Notes: a model not told the origin generated them from the letters alone. A DNA stretch of 11,228 nucleotides from Candidatus Melainabacteria bacterium GWA2_34_9 (GCA_001784535.1 MFRJ01000099.1:1-11228); one strand, 5' to 3'; counted from the first letter of the stretch, positions 1-7,714 are shown. Numbers and translations: made by a program.

Positions 1-158
1 AATCCGGCTTTATTTCTTACAGTTAAATGTTCTTCTATGATATTTGCATATTGGACAGGCATTTCCCATCCGGCAAAAGGAACCATTTTAGCATTCATTT
101 TTTTATGTTCTTCATATAATGCTGTTTTTTTTAAATCTTTTTCGTTACCCATAACCAT
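1..158 (-). CDS. gcvT: Aminomethyltransferase (glycine cleavage system T protein), N-terminal part
   Basis: This is the first 52 codons of a gene that leaves the window at base 1. The product should transfer the aminomethyl carbon from the lipoyl H protein to tetrahydrofolate, releasing ammonia, as part of cytosolic glycine cleavage. The translation shows the GcvT N-terminal signature: TALYEEHKKMNAKMVPFAGW, then EMPVQY, then IIEEHLTVRNKAG. These match the family pattern of LYxxH, a Lys-Met-Val-Pro-Phe-Ala-Gly-Trp core and an EH-xxVR stretch. I placed the start at the ATG at 158-156 because an AGGGA Shine-Dalgarno (169-165) lies 6 bases upstream. A second in-frame ATG at 152-150 would sit 12 bases from it and is less likely. 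It lies downstream of tadC on the same strand, but a separate promoter candidate precedes it, so it is probably not functionally part of the Tad operon. Confidence 0.88.
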   Translation of the reverse strand, partial: MVMGNEKDLKKTALYEEHKKMNAKMVPFAGWEMPVQYANIIEEHLTVRNKAG

Positions 159-188
159 ATCTCTTCCCTAGTTTTTTGTCATCCCGAG

Positions 189-207
189 CAAAGCCAGTAA
201 TGCTTTG
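189..207. repeat. Small inverted repeat in the gcvT leader region
   Basis: CAAAGC (189-194) and GCTTTG (202-207) form a perfect 6-bp stem around a 7-base loop. There is no T-run after it on the minus strand, so it is not a convincing intrinsic terminator for the Tad operon. The adjoining GTCATCCCGAGC at 178-189 gives the block the look of a degenerate interspersed palindromic repeat, but this cannot be settled from one copy. Confidence 0.3.
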
Positions 208-212
208 ATTAC

Positions 213-242
213 ATTTTAGTATTAATTATTATTTTATGACAA
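213..242 (-). promoter_or_regulatory. Candidate sigma-70 promoter for gcvT
   Basis: Reading the minus strand, TTGTCA (242-237, five of six to the -35 consensus) is followed after 18 bases by TAAAAT (218-213, five of six to the -10 consensus). It would start transcription near base 206 and give a leader of about 50 nt before gcvT. That leader is too short for a glycine riboswitch. The region is AT-rich, so chance matches are possible, but both boxes and the spacing are good. Confidence 0.45.
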
Positions 243-296
243 AAGCTTTGTTTTTTATCTAAAATATAAACAAATATTTCACATATACAAAAAAAT

Positions 297-1226
297 CTAT
301 GGAGCACCGCTTGAAGTAAATAGCGTGTACATGCTTATTCCAGCAGGAGCAAGGATTACAACAAATGTTGCAGGTAGAATAAATAATACCAGAGGTAAAG
401 ACATTTTTACGCCTGCTTTAGATGCTAATTCTTCAGCTTTTTGTCTTCTTTTTATCCTTAAAGCATCAGAGTATACTCTTAAAGACTGAGAGATACTTGT
501 GCCTAACTTGTCAGACTGAATTAATAAGCCTACAAATGATCTTAATTCCTGAGAAGCATTTCTTTTGAGAAGATTTCTAAAGGCGTCTGATCTTGGAATA
601 CCGGCAAGAATATCTTTACTTACACGTTGAAATTCATATGCAAGAATTGGTGCGCTGTTTTTTTGTTCCTGGGCGACTCTGGAAATCGCGGAATCAAGAC
701 CTAATCCGGCTTCAACGCAGACTGTAAGTAAATCAAGCGCATCTGGAAGACTGTAAGTAACTTCATCAGCTCTATTTTTTGATTTGGATTTAAGCATAAT
801 ATCCGGAAGCTTAAATCCAAATAAAGGACCCATTAAAAGTATCATCATTTTTATAATTGGAGGTCCGCTTCCTCCAAAAAACATAATTAATGCCATCAGT
901 GTCATTCCAACGGTAAAAGTAACTTTTTTTTGAATATGTTTTAAAACAGCATCATCATCACTTGCTAAACCAGCTTCAGCAAGTAATTGCTTTTGCATAA
1001 CAAGATTTTTTGATTTTTCTGCAATATTTTTTGCTATATTGCTCATACTGTTGGCTAAAAAATCTTTTGAATCTTGCTCTTCAGTATCATCATTGCCTCT
1101 TTTGTCGTATCCTGATGAGTATTCAGTAAGTCGCCTTTGAACATTACTATCCCCGCCCTCATCAAGGAACATAAAAATTATATAGCCGATGGATAAAATT
1201 GTTATTGGTATAATAATAATTTCCAT
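297..1226 (-). CDS. tadC: Tad inner-membrane platform protein TadC (GspF-family)
   Basis: The 309-residue product is one of the two inner-membrane platform subunits on which the TadA ATPase acts during Flp pilus assembly. It has the type II secretion F-domain layout: an N-terminal membrane helix (about 1-20), a charged cytosolic stretch (about 22-95), hydrophobic segments near 102-118 and 121-140, the F-domain core (about 145-255), and a last membrane helix (about 275-298). The core begins with LPDALDLLTVCVEAGLGLDS at 160-179, the hallmark of TadC proteins. It ends with RRQKAEELASKAGVKMSLPL (about 250-269), the usual lead into the final helix. It is the last gene of the operon, 27 bp after tadB. 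The ribosome site is weak, a GGAG 12 bases before the ATG, so translational coupling with tadB is likely. Length is normal for the family. Confidence 0.93.
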   Translation of the reverse strand: MEIIIIPITILSIGYIIFMFLDEGGDSNVQRRLTEYSSGYDKRGNDDTEEQDSKDFLANSMSNIAKNIAEKSKNLVMQKQLLAEAGLASDDDAVLKHIQKKVTFTVGMTLMALIMFFGGSGPPIIKMMILLMGPLFGFKLPDIMLKSKSKNRADEVTYSLPDALDLLTVCVEAGLGLDSAISRVAQEQKNSAPILAYEFQRVSKDILAGIPRSDAFRNLLKRNASQELRSFVGLLIQSDKLGTSISQSLRVYSDALRIKRRQKAEELASKAGVKMSLPLVLFILPATFVVILAPAGISMYTLFTSSGAP

Positions 1227-1253
1227 TTATTAGCAGTGCTCCGATTTCATTTA

Positions 1254-2264
1254 TTACACACGTATTTCAGTTATTTTGTTGATGATTAAATATCCAACAA
1301 TGGACATTCCTACTGCTGCGGCCATAGCTGCATTTCCTGCAGGAGTGTTAAATAAAGGCGCCATGTAGGTTGGATTTATTAAGCTTACCAGTACTGTAAT
1401 AAAAATTGGCGCAAGCGCGAGAACTATTCCTGACATTTTTGCTTGAGAAGTTTGTGTTTTGATCATTCCAAGCAACTTGAATCTTTCTCTGATTGTATTA
1501 TTAAGAGTATCAAGGATTTCAGCAAGGTTTCCGCCGATTTCTTTTTGAATAAGTACTGCTGTAATAAAAAATTTAACGTCTTCGCTACCGGGCATATTAT
1601 TAGTCATATCTTCAAGCGCTTCTCTTATATCTCTTCCGAGTGAAATGTCATCAGCAACGTTTTTGAAAAGTTTGTTTATTGGATAAGGAGATTCGACAGA
1701 AACCAGCTGAAAAGATGAAAGCAATGAATGCCCTGCTCTTAATGCATTTGATATTAAACCCAATGCATCAGGGAAGTAGAGACTAAATTGTTGTAAGTTT
1801 TTATTGATTTTCATTTTAACAAAATAATAAGGGGCTGATGCAGCTCCTATTCCTATTAGCATGTATAAAATAGAGTTGCTGGCAATGCTAATTAATAAAA
1901 ATGGAAGAAATAATCCGCCAGTTATCATAAAGAATAAATCAAGAGGCATTTTTATATCGGCTGTTTTTAAAAGTTTTTTTACTTTATTTGTAAATCCGAA
2001 TCTTCTAAAAAGTAATTCTAAAAAAGCAAGTCGATACTCTGATGAGTCTTTTAACATGTCTATTAAATTAGTTTTTTGAGCATTGTTTTGAGCTTCAAGT
2101 CTTTTGAAAAGTTCTGCATCATTTCCTGAGGCAGTAAATTTCTTTTCTTTAGTTTCCTGAAGACGCTTTAAAATAGCCGGATCAGCATCTTCTCCAGCGA
2201 ATAAGACCCAATATAAAGAAAATGCTATACCTCCACATATTAAGCTTATTAATTCCGGATTCAT
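1254..2264 (-). CDS. tadB: Tad inner-membrane platform protein TadB (GspF-family)
   Basis: The 336-residue product is the partner of TadC in the inner-membrane platform. Predicted membrane helices lie near 3-22, 108-126, 130-148, 278-297 and 310-328. A lysine- and glutamate-rich cytosolic region (about 25-100) sits before the second helix. The F-domain occupies about 155-275, with FPDALGLISNALRAGHSL at 164-181 and GGNLAEILDTLNNTIRERFK at 234-253, both typical of TadB. The placement of two C-terminal helices after the domain, instead of one, separates it from TadC. The start at 2264 has a modest AGGAA about 10 bases upstream. A 109-bp gap with a long stem-loop separates it from tadA, the widest gap in the operon. 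Confidence 0.93.
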   Translation of the reverse strand: MNPELISLICGGIAFSLYWVLFAGEDADPAILKRLQETKEKKFTASGNDAELFKRLEAQNNAQKTNLIDMLKDSSEYRLAFLELLFRRFGFTNKVKKLLKTADIKMPLDLFFMITGGLFLPFLLISIASNSILYMLIGIGAASAPYYFVKMKINKNLQQFSLYFPDALGLISNALRAGHSLLSSFQLVSVESPYPINKLFKNVADDISLGRDIREALEDMTNNMPGSEDVKFFITAVLIQKEIGGNLAEILDTLNNTIRERFKLLGMIKTQTSQAKMSGIVLALAPIFITVLVSLINPTYMAPLFNTPAGNAAMAAAVGMSIVGYLIINKITEIRV

Positions 2265-2303
2265 CTCTAATTAATTCCTATGTTTATTTTGCTATGTCAT
2301 TTA

Positions 2304-2360
2304 GAACTCGTTTCAGTGTATGTAATATTATTTTTAACATATAGACGCTGAAACAAGTTC
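2304..2360 (-). repeat. Long stem-loop between tadA and tadB
   Basis: The arms GAACTCGTTTCAG (2304-2316) and CTGAAACAAGTTC (2348-2360) are complementary over 13 positions except one. At that position the minus-strand RNA has a G-U pair, whereas the plus strand would have a C-A mismatch, so the hairpin fits the tad transcript. Inside the 31-base loop, UAUGU and ACAUA can add 5 more pairs. No T-run follows on the minus strand, so it is not a standard terminator. A role in mRNA processing or stability, or in attenuation between tadA and tadB, is inference. Confidence 0.6.
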
Positions 2361-2373
2361 AGTATGTTGGTTT

Positions 2374-3876
2374 CTATTTAAATCTCGAAGCTTTTCTCTG
2401 TCTTATAATATCATCAAGGGAATCTGAATCTTCAGCCGGAGAGTTGCCTTTTGCTTTAGCGCCCATTTTTTCATTTGGCGGATTTTTACATAGATATACA
2501 GCAGGCGCGTTTGCATCAAATATTTCAAGAGGCAGTTTTATGCCTTTGGCTTTGCATTTATCACCAAATTTAGGACGTACGCCTGTTGAAACATGGCATC
2601 CGATTACCCTGCCGTTTTCATCAAGGCCGTATTGTTCCCATTTAAATATATCCTGTATGGTTATAATAGATCCTTCCATGCCGGTAATTTCGCTGATGTA
2701 TGTTACACGTCTGGAACCATCAGTAAGCCTGCTGGCTTGAATTATAAGGTGAACCGCCGATGAAATTTGTTGCCTGATTGTTTTTTCAGGAAGATCTATT
2801 CCAGTATACATACACATTGTTTCAAGTCTGGCACATGCATCTCTTGGGGTATTGGCGTGAAGTGTGGTTAGAGAACCATCGTGACCGGTGTTCATTGCTT
2901 GTAACATGTCGAATGCTTCTGCGCCCCTACATTCCCCGATTACTACTCTATCAGGACGCATCCTTAATGAGTTTATCAGGAGGTCTCTGGCTGTTATTGC
3001 GCCTGTTCCTTCTATATTTGCCGGTCTTGTTTCAAGTCTTACCACGTGTTCCTGTTGAAGTGAAAGTTCCGCGGAATCTTCTATTGTTACGATTCTTTCA
3101 TCTTCCGGTATTTGAGAGGAAAGACTGTTCAGGAGCGTTGTTTTCCCTGCACCTGTACCGCCTGAAATTACAATATTCAAATGAGCTTTTACTGCTGCTT
3201 TTAATGTTTCTGCCATTCCTACCGTCATTGAACCCCAGGTCAGAAGATTTTGTATTGTAGCAGCGTCAGCTTTAAATCTTCTTATTGATAAAGAAGCGCC
3301 GTCAATAGCAAGAGGAGGAATAACAGCATTTACCCTTGAGCCGTCAGGAAGCCTTGCATCAACCATTGGTGATTTTTCATCAATTCTTCTGCCTACCTTT
3401 GATACTATTCTTTCAATAATATTCATGAGGTGGGCATTATCTTTAAAGTGTACATTGGTTTTTTTAAGTTTGCCGCTAACTTCGACATAAACCTGATTAG
3501 GACCATTTACAAGAATATCAGATACGCTTGGATCGCAAAGAAGCGGATCAAGCGGACCAAATCCTTTAACTTCCTGACGAATTTCTTGGACTATCTGATC
3601 TTTTTCACTGTTGCTGAGAGGTGTAGTACTAAAATCTTGTTCAAGGCGTCTTTCTATAAATTGTTTGATAAAAGAATTCTGTTCAGTATCATTGATTTTT
3701 TGCCAATCAGTTATCGAATTTATTTTTTCTATAAGCATCAGGTGAAGTTTGTCTTTCATCTCCTGCATTGCCGATGTGTCAACAACGCTGGATCTTCTTT
3801 GCTGACCCAGTACGGGTCTTCCGGTTGGCATTGTTGACGGTGTTGATTGTTTTGTAAGTCGATCGCGAATAGACAT
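2374..3876 (-). CDS. tadA: Tad secretion ATPase TadA/CpaF
   Basis: This 500-residue VirB11/GspE-family ATPase powers Flp pilus assembly from the cytosolic face of TadB/TadC. In order it shows a variable N-terminus (1-75), an N-terminal domain with GFGPLDPLL (105-113) and SDILVNGP (119-126), and the sequence VDARLPDGSRVNAVIPPLA (162-180). Next come Walker A GGTGAGKT (219-226), the Asp-box TIEDSAEL (244-251), Walker B VVIGECRG with Glu295 (291-298), and a His-box from GHDGS to TLHAN (311-322). All catalytic residues are present. The C-terminus carries a charged tail beyond about residue 465 with no domain I recognise. The start ATG at 3876 has AGGAG (3889-3885) 8 bases upstream. That site overlaps the TAG stop of tadZ (TAGGAG), pointing to coupled translation. 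Confidence 0.96.
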   Translation of the reverse strand: MSIRDRLTKQSTPSTMPTGRPVLGQQRRSSVVDTSAMQEMKDKLHLMLIEKINSITDWQKINDTEQNSFIKQFIERRLEQDFSTTPLSNSEKDQIVQEIRQEVKGFGPLDPLLCDPSVSDILVNGPNQVYVEVSGKLKKTNVHFKDNAHLMNIIERIVSKVGRRIDEKSPMVDARLPDGSRVNAVIPPLAIDGASLSIRRFKADAATIQNLLTWGSMTVGMAETLKAAVKAHLNIVISGGTGAGKTTLLNSLSSQIPEDERIVTIEDSAELSLQQEHVVRLETRPANIEGTGAITARDLLINSLRMRPDRVVIGECRGAEAFDMLQAMNTGHDGSLTTLHANTPRDACARLETMCMYTGIDLPEKTIRQQISSAVHLIIQASRLTDGSRRVTYISEITGMEGSIITIQDIFKWEQYGLDENGRVIGCHVSTGVRPKFGDKCKAKGIKLPLEIFDANAPAVYLCKNPPNEKMGAKAKGNSPAEDSDSLDDIIRQRKASRFK

Positions 3877-3887
3877 TATATATGCTC

Positions 3888-5114
3888 CTATTTATTAAAC
3901 AATTTGAGGTTTTTTAAGGAATCAATATTTAAGTTGAAAGGAAGTTTAAAATTTTTATTTGTTGGTTTTGTTGATTCATGCATAATTATTACGCTATCTG
4001 TAAGTTTTGCTGCTAATTCTGTAAAACTGTCATCAATAGTGGAATTAGGAGCTATTGATGAAACAGGAACACCTTTGTTAATTGCAGACATTACGGCAAA
4101 GTAACTGTTTGGGATTTTCCAGAAAACTTCATGCCCTAGAGCATCTTCAACATCGTCTATTGTAATTTCTTCATCATCATTATATCGATTGACTACAAGT
4201 TTTATTTTATCAGTTTTATATTCAAGTCGTTGGAAAAGATCCATACATCTCTGGCAATTTCTTATAGAAGGCAGATTTACCATAGAAATAAGAAGAATAG
4301 CATCTGAAATATCAAGACAGGTAAGTGTTTTTATGTCGAAACTGCTGCTTGTGTCAACAATTATGTATGAAAACATTTCTTTAAGCATACTAAGAACAGA
4401 AGTTATATCTTCCGAAGAAATTTCTTCTGCCTGTTCTACGTTTGGAGGATCTGCAAGTATATAAAGTTCTTTGTTTTTATATTTTTCGAGCGAACTTAAC
4501 AGGAAAGATTCATCAATACGGCTAAGGTGTGTAACAACATAAGAAATATCAAAGGAAGGATTTACATCTAAAAAGGTTGTAACATCACCGAGTTGAAGGT
4601 TTAAATCTACAAGACAAACCCGTTTTTCTGTAAGTTCAGCAATTTTTAATGCTAAATTTGCAGCTATAGTTGTTTTTCCAATACCACCTTTGTTGCTGAA
4701 TACGGAAATTATTTGTCCAATAGTATTTCCTTCATCGTTTTCAAGCAGTATTTTTGCTTTTTTTAATGCTGTACTCAGGTCTTCAATCATAACAGGTTGG
4801 GTTAAAAATTCTCTTGCACCTGCTCTCATTGCCTTTAGAACAAGATCAGTATTTACATTTATTGAAGATACCAGTATTACGCAGTTTTTATTTCTATAAG
4901 TTATTTTTTCTATTGTTTCTATGCCAAGATCTATATTTTCAGAAAGATCTATGAATACAATCTGAGGTTTTTCTTCAATTGCTGCCGCATATCCGGCAAG
5001 TATGTTATCAAATTCACCAATAACGTCTATTTGATGAAATTGCTCAAGTAGAACTTTAAGTTCTTCTCTTGAGTCATAGTTACTATCAATAATTATCATG
5101 TTTAAGTTAGCCAT
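3888..5114 (-). CDS. cpaE: Tad localisation protein TadZ/CpaE: receiver-like domain plus ParA/MinD-type ATPase
   Basis: The 408-residue product combines a response-regulator-like domain (about 1-115) with a ParA/MinD-family ATPase (about 130-385). In characterised Tad systems this protein directs the machine to its membrane site, often a pole. The ATPase has the deviant Walker A NKGGIGKTT (141-149) with its signature lysine, then VCLVDLNLQLGDVTTFLD (about 167-184) and YIIVDTSS as the Walker B-like strand. The receiver-like part keeps an aspartate after the third strand (Asp56 in IDLSE) and Asp10. At the position of the conserved lysine in the fifth-strand KP motif it has Gln106 (TQPV), so normal phosphorelay chemistry is doubtful. 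The start lies 2 bp after the cpaC stop (TGA CG ATG) with a GGGG in the end of cpaC as ribosome site. Coupled translation is likely. Confidence 0.92.
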   Translation of the reverse strand: MANLNMIIIDSNYDSREELKVLLEQFHQIDVIGEFDNILAGYAAAIEEKPQIVFIDLSENIDLGIETIEKITYRNKNCVILVSSINVNTDLVLKAMRAGAREFLTQPVMIEDLSTALKKAKILLENDEGNTIGQIISVFSNKGGIGKTTIAANLALKIAELTEKRVCLVDLNLQLGDVTTFLDVNPSFDISYVVTHLSRIDESFLLSSLEKYKNKELYILADPPNVEQAEEISSEDITSVLSMLKEMFSYIIVDTSSSFDIKTLTCLDISDAILLISMVNLPSIRNCQRCMDLFQRLEYKTDKIKLVVNRYNDDEEITIDDVEDALGHEVFWKIPNSYFAVMSAINKGVPVSSIAPNSTIDDSFTELAAKLTDSVIIMHESTKPTNKNFKLPFNLNIDSLKNLKLFNK

Positions 5115-5116
5115 CG

Positions 5117-6562
5117 TCAGACCCCGTTTACAACATCGTCAGGTTTTATTATTGTTGGAGTTACAAATATCAAAAGTTCTGTTTTTTCATTTGTATAGGA
5201 CGAATCTCCTAATATATTTCCAATTATAGGCAAATGACCAAAAAATGGGACATTTGTTTTTGAAATGTTTGATTTTTGTCTTATTAATCCACCTATAACC
5301 ATAGTTTGTCCATCTTCAAGTTCAACAGTTGTATTAGTAGTTCTTGAGGAAGTTATATAAAGAGGCACTCCGTCAACAGTTCCTACAGCACTGGTTGAAT
5401 AATCACTAATGGTAGGACTTATCTGCAATAAAATTCTGCCGGAATCTTCAAGAATAGTAGGCGTAAAGTTGACAGTTACTCCTACATCTTTATATGTAAT
5501 TATTGTTGTAATTGCTCCATTTTGATCAATCTGTCGTCCTGATATGACTGGTATTTGATCTCCTGCACTAAACGTGGCGGCTTTTCCGTTAATAGCCATA
5601 AGTCTTGGTTCAGCAAGAACTTTGGCAGAGCCTTCTGATTCAGCTTTTTTTAATTCTAACTGCAAATTTGCGCTAGGTTGATCAATGACGCCCTCATAAG
5701 TACCATCATTTTTAAATAATAACTTATATGTAAGTTTTGTAAGAGCATTTATTTTTTCATCAGCATTGTTAACATAGAGTGTAGGATTTGTTGCTGAAGA
5801 TTTTGTTTTGTTTTTTGTAATTTCAACAATTTTTGCTTCCAGCATAATTTGAGGCGTCAATGTTTCAGAATTGTCAACAAGAGTATAACCGTATGCTGTA
5901 AAAAGTGCTTTAATTTTTTCCATTTTTATAGTAGATGAAATGCGCCCCGAAAGTGCAACTTGCGTGCTGGTTTTGTCTCCTGAGTTAAAAAGCTCAATTT
6001 TTATATTATCATTAGGAACCAGCTTCTTTACTTCTTTAACAAAATTATCAAAATTATATATTGATTTGCTTTGAACAAAAAGGTTGAACATAACAGGATC
6101 GCCGGAGCCTCCCCAGATTATAAGAGAAGTTTCTCCGCCTGTTTTCCCGTTAAGAAGCATTTCTTTGGGAGATATAAAAACAAGATCCGCCAGACCTGGA
6201 TCTGTTATTGAAATTCTTTTAATTGGCTCATCAAATTTTATTAGTTGTGATTTGCCGACAATTGCTTTTAATTCTGAAATGCCTCCTTTTAAACGGGTGG
6301 GTGTTTGGGTTTCGGTTATAGAGAGATTTTTTTCGAGTTTTTTTGTAATGTCTTTCGACTTGTAAATATTATTTCTGTCATTTGTAAACATTTGGTTATT
6401 AATGGAAACAGGATTTGATGGGAGTTCTCTTATTTTAGGAATTTCCGCTGCAAAAGAGACAGAACTTATATTTAATGCTATTAATATTGCAAGCAAAGCA
6501 CTAGAAAAAATCAAGGGCGAGCGAGTTCTGGGGCTAAAAAAATCAATTATTGTTATGAACAT
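5117..6562 (-). CDS. cpaC: Tad outer-membrane secretin CpaC/RcpA
   Basis: The 481-residue product should form the outer-membrane ring through which the pilus or substrate exits. An N-terminal signal peptide is visible: a basic RTRS, then a hydrophobic core (about 16-37) ending before Ala-Ala-Glu near 38-40. Next comes the pilus-assembly N-terminal domain (about 95-165), including KSQLIKFDEPIKRISI and GGETSLIIWG, then a ring-building region (about 170-245). The secretin domain fills about 250-475, with LAEPRLMAINGKAATFSAGD, the motif VELEDGQTMVIGGLI, VPFFGHLPIIGNIL and a final TELLIFVTPTII. Length is at the family norm. The ATG at 6562 has AGGAG (6581-6577) 14 bases away, unusually far. That site overlaps the cpaB stop, so re-initiation is a possible explanation. 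No better in-frame start is visible. Confidence 0.95.
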   Translation of the reverse strand: MFITIIDFFSPRTRSPLIFSSALLAILIALNISSVSFAAEIPKIRELPSNPVSINNQMFTNDRNNIYKSKDITKKLEKNLSITETQTPTRLKGGISELKAIVGKSQLIKFDEPIKRISITDPGLADLVFISPKEMLLNGKTGGETSLIIWGGSGDPVMFNLFVQSKSIYNFDNFVKEVKKLVPNDNIKIELFNSGDKTSTQVALSGRISSTIKMEKIKALFTAYGYTLVDNSETLTPQIMLEAKIVEITKNKTKSSATNPTLYVNNADEKINALTKLTYKLLFKNDGTYEGVIDQPSANLQLELKKAESEGSAKVLAEPRLMAINGKAATFSAGDQIPVISGRQIDQNGAITTIITYKDVGVTVNFTPTILEDSGRILLQISPTISDYSTSAVGTVDGVPLYITSSRTTNTTVELEDGQTMVIGGLIRQKSNISKTNVPFFGHLPIIGNILGDSSYTNEKTELLIFVTPTIIKPDDVVNGV

Positions 6563-6579
6563 GTTTTTATCAATTTCTC

Positions 6580-7677
6580 CTAGTTTAATGGCTTAAGAAG
6601 GTCTTTTAGGCCTTTGGACGGAACATTTGCCTGAGTATCACTTGTATCATCAAAGCTTTGTTTGGTTTTGCTACTTCCGCTAATAACTTCTATTTCGAAT
6701 TTAGGTTGTTCAGGTGTATCATCAGGACCGATAACTCCGGGTAATGAAGGAAGCTTGCTTGTTCCTGACGGAGGCGGTGGAAGTATTGAACTGGTTTTAA
6801 TAGAATTTATATGAACAGAAGAATGTTGTCTATATATTTTATCATCACTATTGCCTCTTGTTAAAACTTGTAATTTTCCTGCCATCATTGAATCTATTAC
6901 TTTTTGTGCAACAGATATAGGCACTAAGACAGTTATACCTGTTGCTTTATCGGCACTTATATTTTTTCTGCCTAAAGAAGCAGCAGAAGGTGTTGCTGCA
7001 GGAGTAGCAGGTTGATCTGGTGTAGCAGGAGTGACAGGGGCAACAGGAGCTGCGGGGGCGGCTGCGGCTGGTGCCACAGGGGCAGGAGTAGCAGCAGCTG
7101 CTTGCACCTCAGGAGTTGTTTCAAGTGCTATTATTTTTATGTTTTGTGCAATGAATTCCGGAGGCGATTTTACGGCAAGAAGGTCAATTTTTGACCCTAC
7201 ATATATATATGAAGCTAATCCTTGAATTGTGGATGTCGGAATAGTAATAGCTCTCATTCCAGGAGGAATATTTAAGGAACTTTCACCGGCTGCAAGAATA
7301 TCGTCACCGGTTATAATTTTTCCGGAGAGAATATCTTGAGAAGCGGTTTTCCCGAGAACAAAATTTTCGTTAAAAAAGAAATCAGGAGGTAATTCACTTT
7401 TTTTATATTCTCTTTTTTCAATTTTATTAATTGTGATAATCTCACCGGATTTTATGTCTGTTTTGGCTAAAATTGTGTTAGTTGTGTCTTCTATAGCTGC
7501 CACTGGTTGCGTTTGCATAGTTGCAAGCGTTGTGGCTTGTTGCGCTGCCAGTTGTTGACTAAGCTGTGCAACTTGAGCTTTTTGACCGTTAACCATGCTA
7601 AAAACGCCCACAGTTGCTACTAATCCAAGAGAAATAGCAATCATCATTTTTTTCTGATTTTTTTTTGCGCGCGCCAT
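6580..7677 (-). CDS. cpaB: Tad pilus assembly protein CpaB/RcpC with an Ala/Pro-rich insert
   Basis: The 365-residue product is the periplasmic partner of the secretin. A membrane anchor lies at about 11-28. A Gln/Ala-rich linker follows, then a SAF domain (about 67-128) with TILAKTDIKSGEIIT and SGKIITGDDIL. The RcpC domain starts at GMRAITIP (140-147) and continues through YVGSKIDLLAV. Residues 191-234 are almost entirely alanine, proline, threonine and valine. After them the domain resumes with GITVLVPISVAQKVIDSM (247-264) and KLQVLTR, so the low-complexity stretch is an insert in the domain and not a linker at an end. The C-terminal 70 residues are proline- and charge-rich. This is the first gene of the operon. 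Its ATG has an AAGGG about 10 bases upstream. Confidence 0.92.
   Translation of the reverse strand: MARAKKNQKKMMIAISLGLVATVGVFSMVNGQKAQVAQLSQQLAAQQATTLATMQTQPVAAIEDTTNTILAKTDIKSGEIITINKIEKREYKKSELPPDFFFNENFVLGKTASQDILSGKIITGDDILAAGESSLNIPPGMRAITIPTSTIQGLASYIYVGSKIDLLAVKSPPEFIAQNIKIIALETTPEVQAAAATPAPVAPAAAAPAAPVAPVTPATPDQPATPAATPSAASLGRKNISADKATGITVLVPISVAQKVIDSMMAGKLQVLTRGNSDDKIYRQHSSVHINSIKTSSILPPPPSGTSKLPSLPGVIGPDDTPEQPKFEIEVISGSSKTKQSFDDTSDTQANVPSKGLKDLLKPLN
6976..7107. repeat. GC-rich low-complexity tract in cpaB
   Basis: This stretch encodes the alanine/proline-rich insert of CpaB (residues 191-234). It is clearly richer in G and C than its surroundings, built from short degenerate triplets such as GCA, GGA, GCT and GGG, and contains open frames on the other strand that are by-products of composition. 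Such tracts change length easily by slippage or unequal crossing over. Confidence 0.6.
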
Positions 7678-7714
7678 TTATTTCAAACCCTTGTCTCTAA
7701 TATCTCTAACTCCT

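Noticed and set aside
239..256. ACAAAAGCTTTGTTTTTT as an intrinsic terminator
   Set aside because: The dyad has almost no room for a loop, and the T-run is on the plus strand, where no gene ends. It does not fit termination of the minus-strand Tad operon.
159..296. Glycine riboswitch ahead of gcvT
   Set aside because: The leader from the candidate promoter is only about 50 nt, and no tandem aptamer-like structure can be seen.
2778..3260. Plus-strand open frame of 160 codons inside tadA
   Set aside because: It is antisense to the conserved ATPase core, its translation is Leu-rich low-complexity with no ribosome site or motifs, and it is explained by the codon pattern of tadA.
7012..7225. Two plus-strand open frames over the cpaB Ala/Pro tract
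   Set aside because: One reads as Ala/Gly/Thr repeats and the other as Cys/Arg/Ser repeats. Both are mirrors of the low-complexity coding strand.
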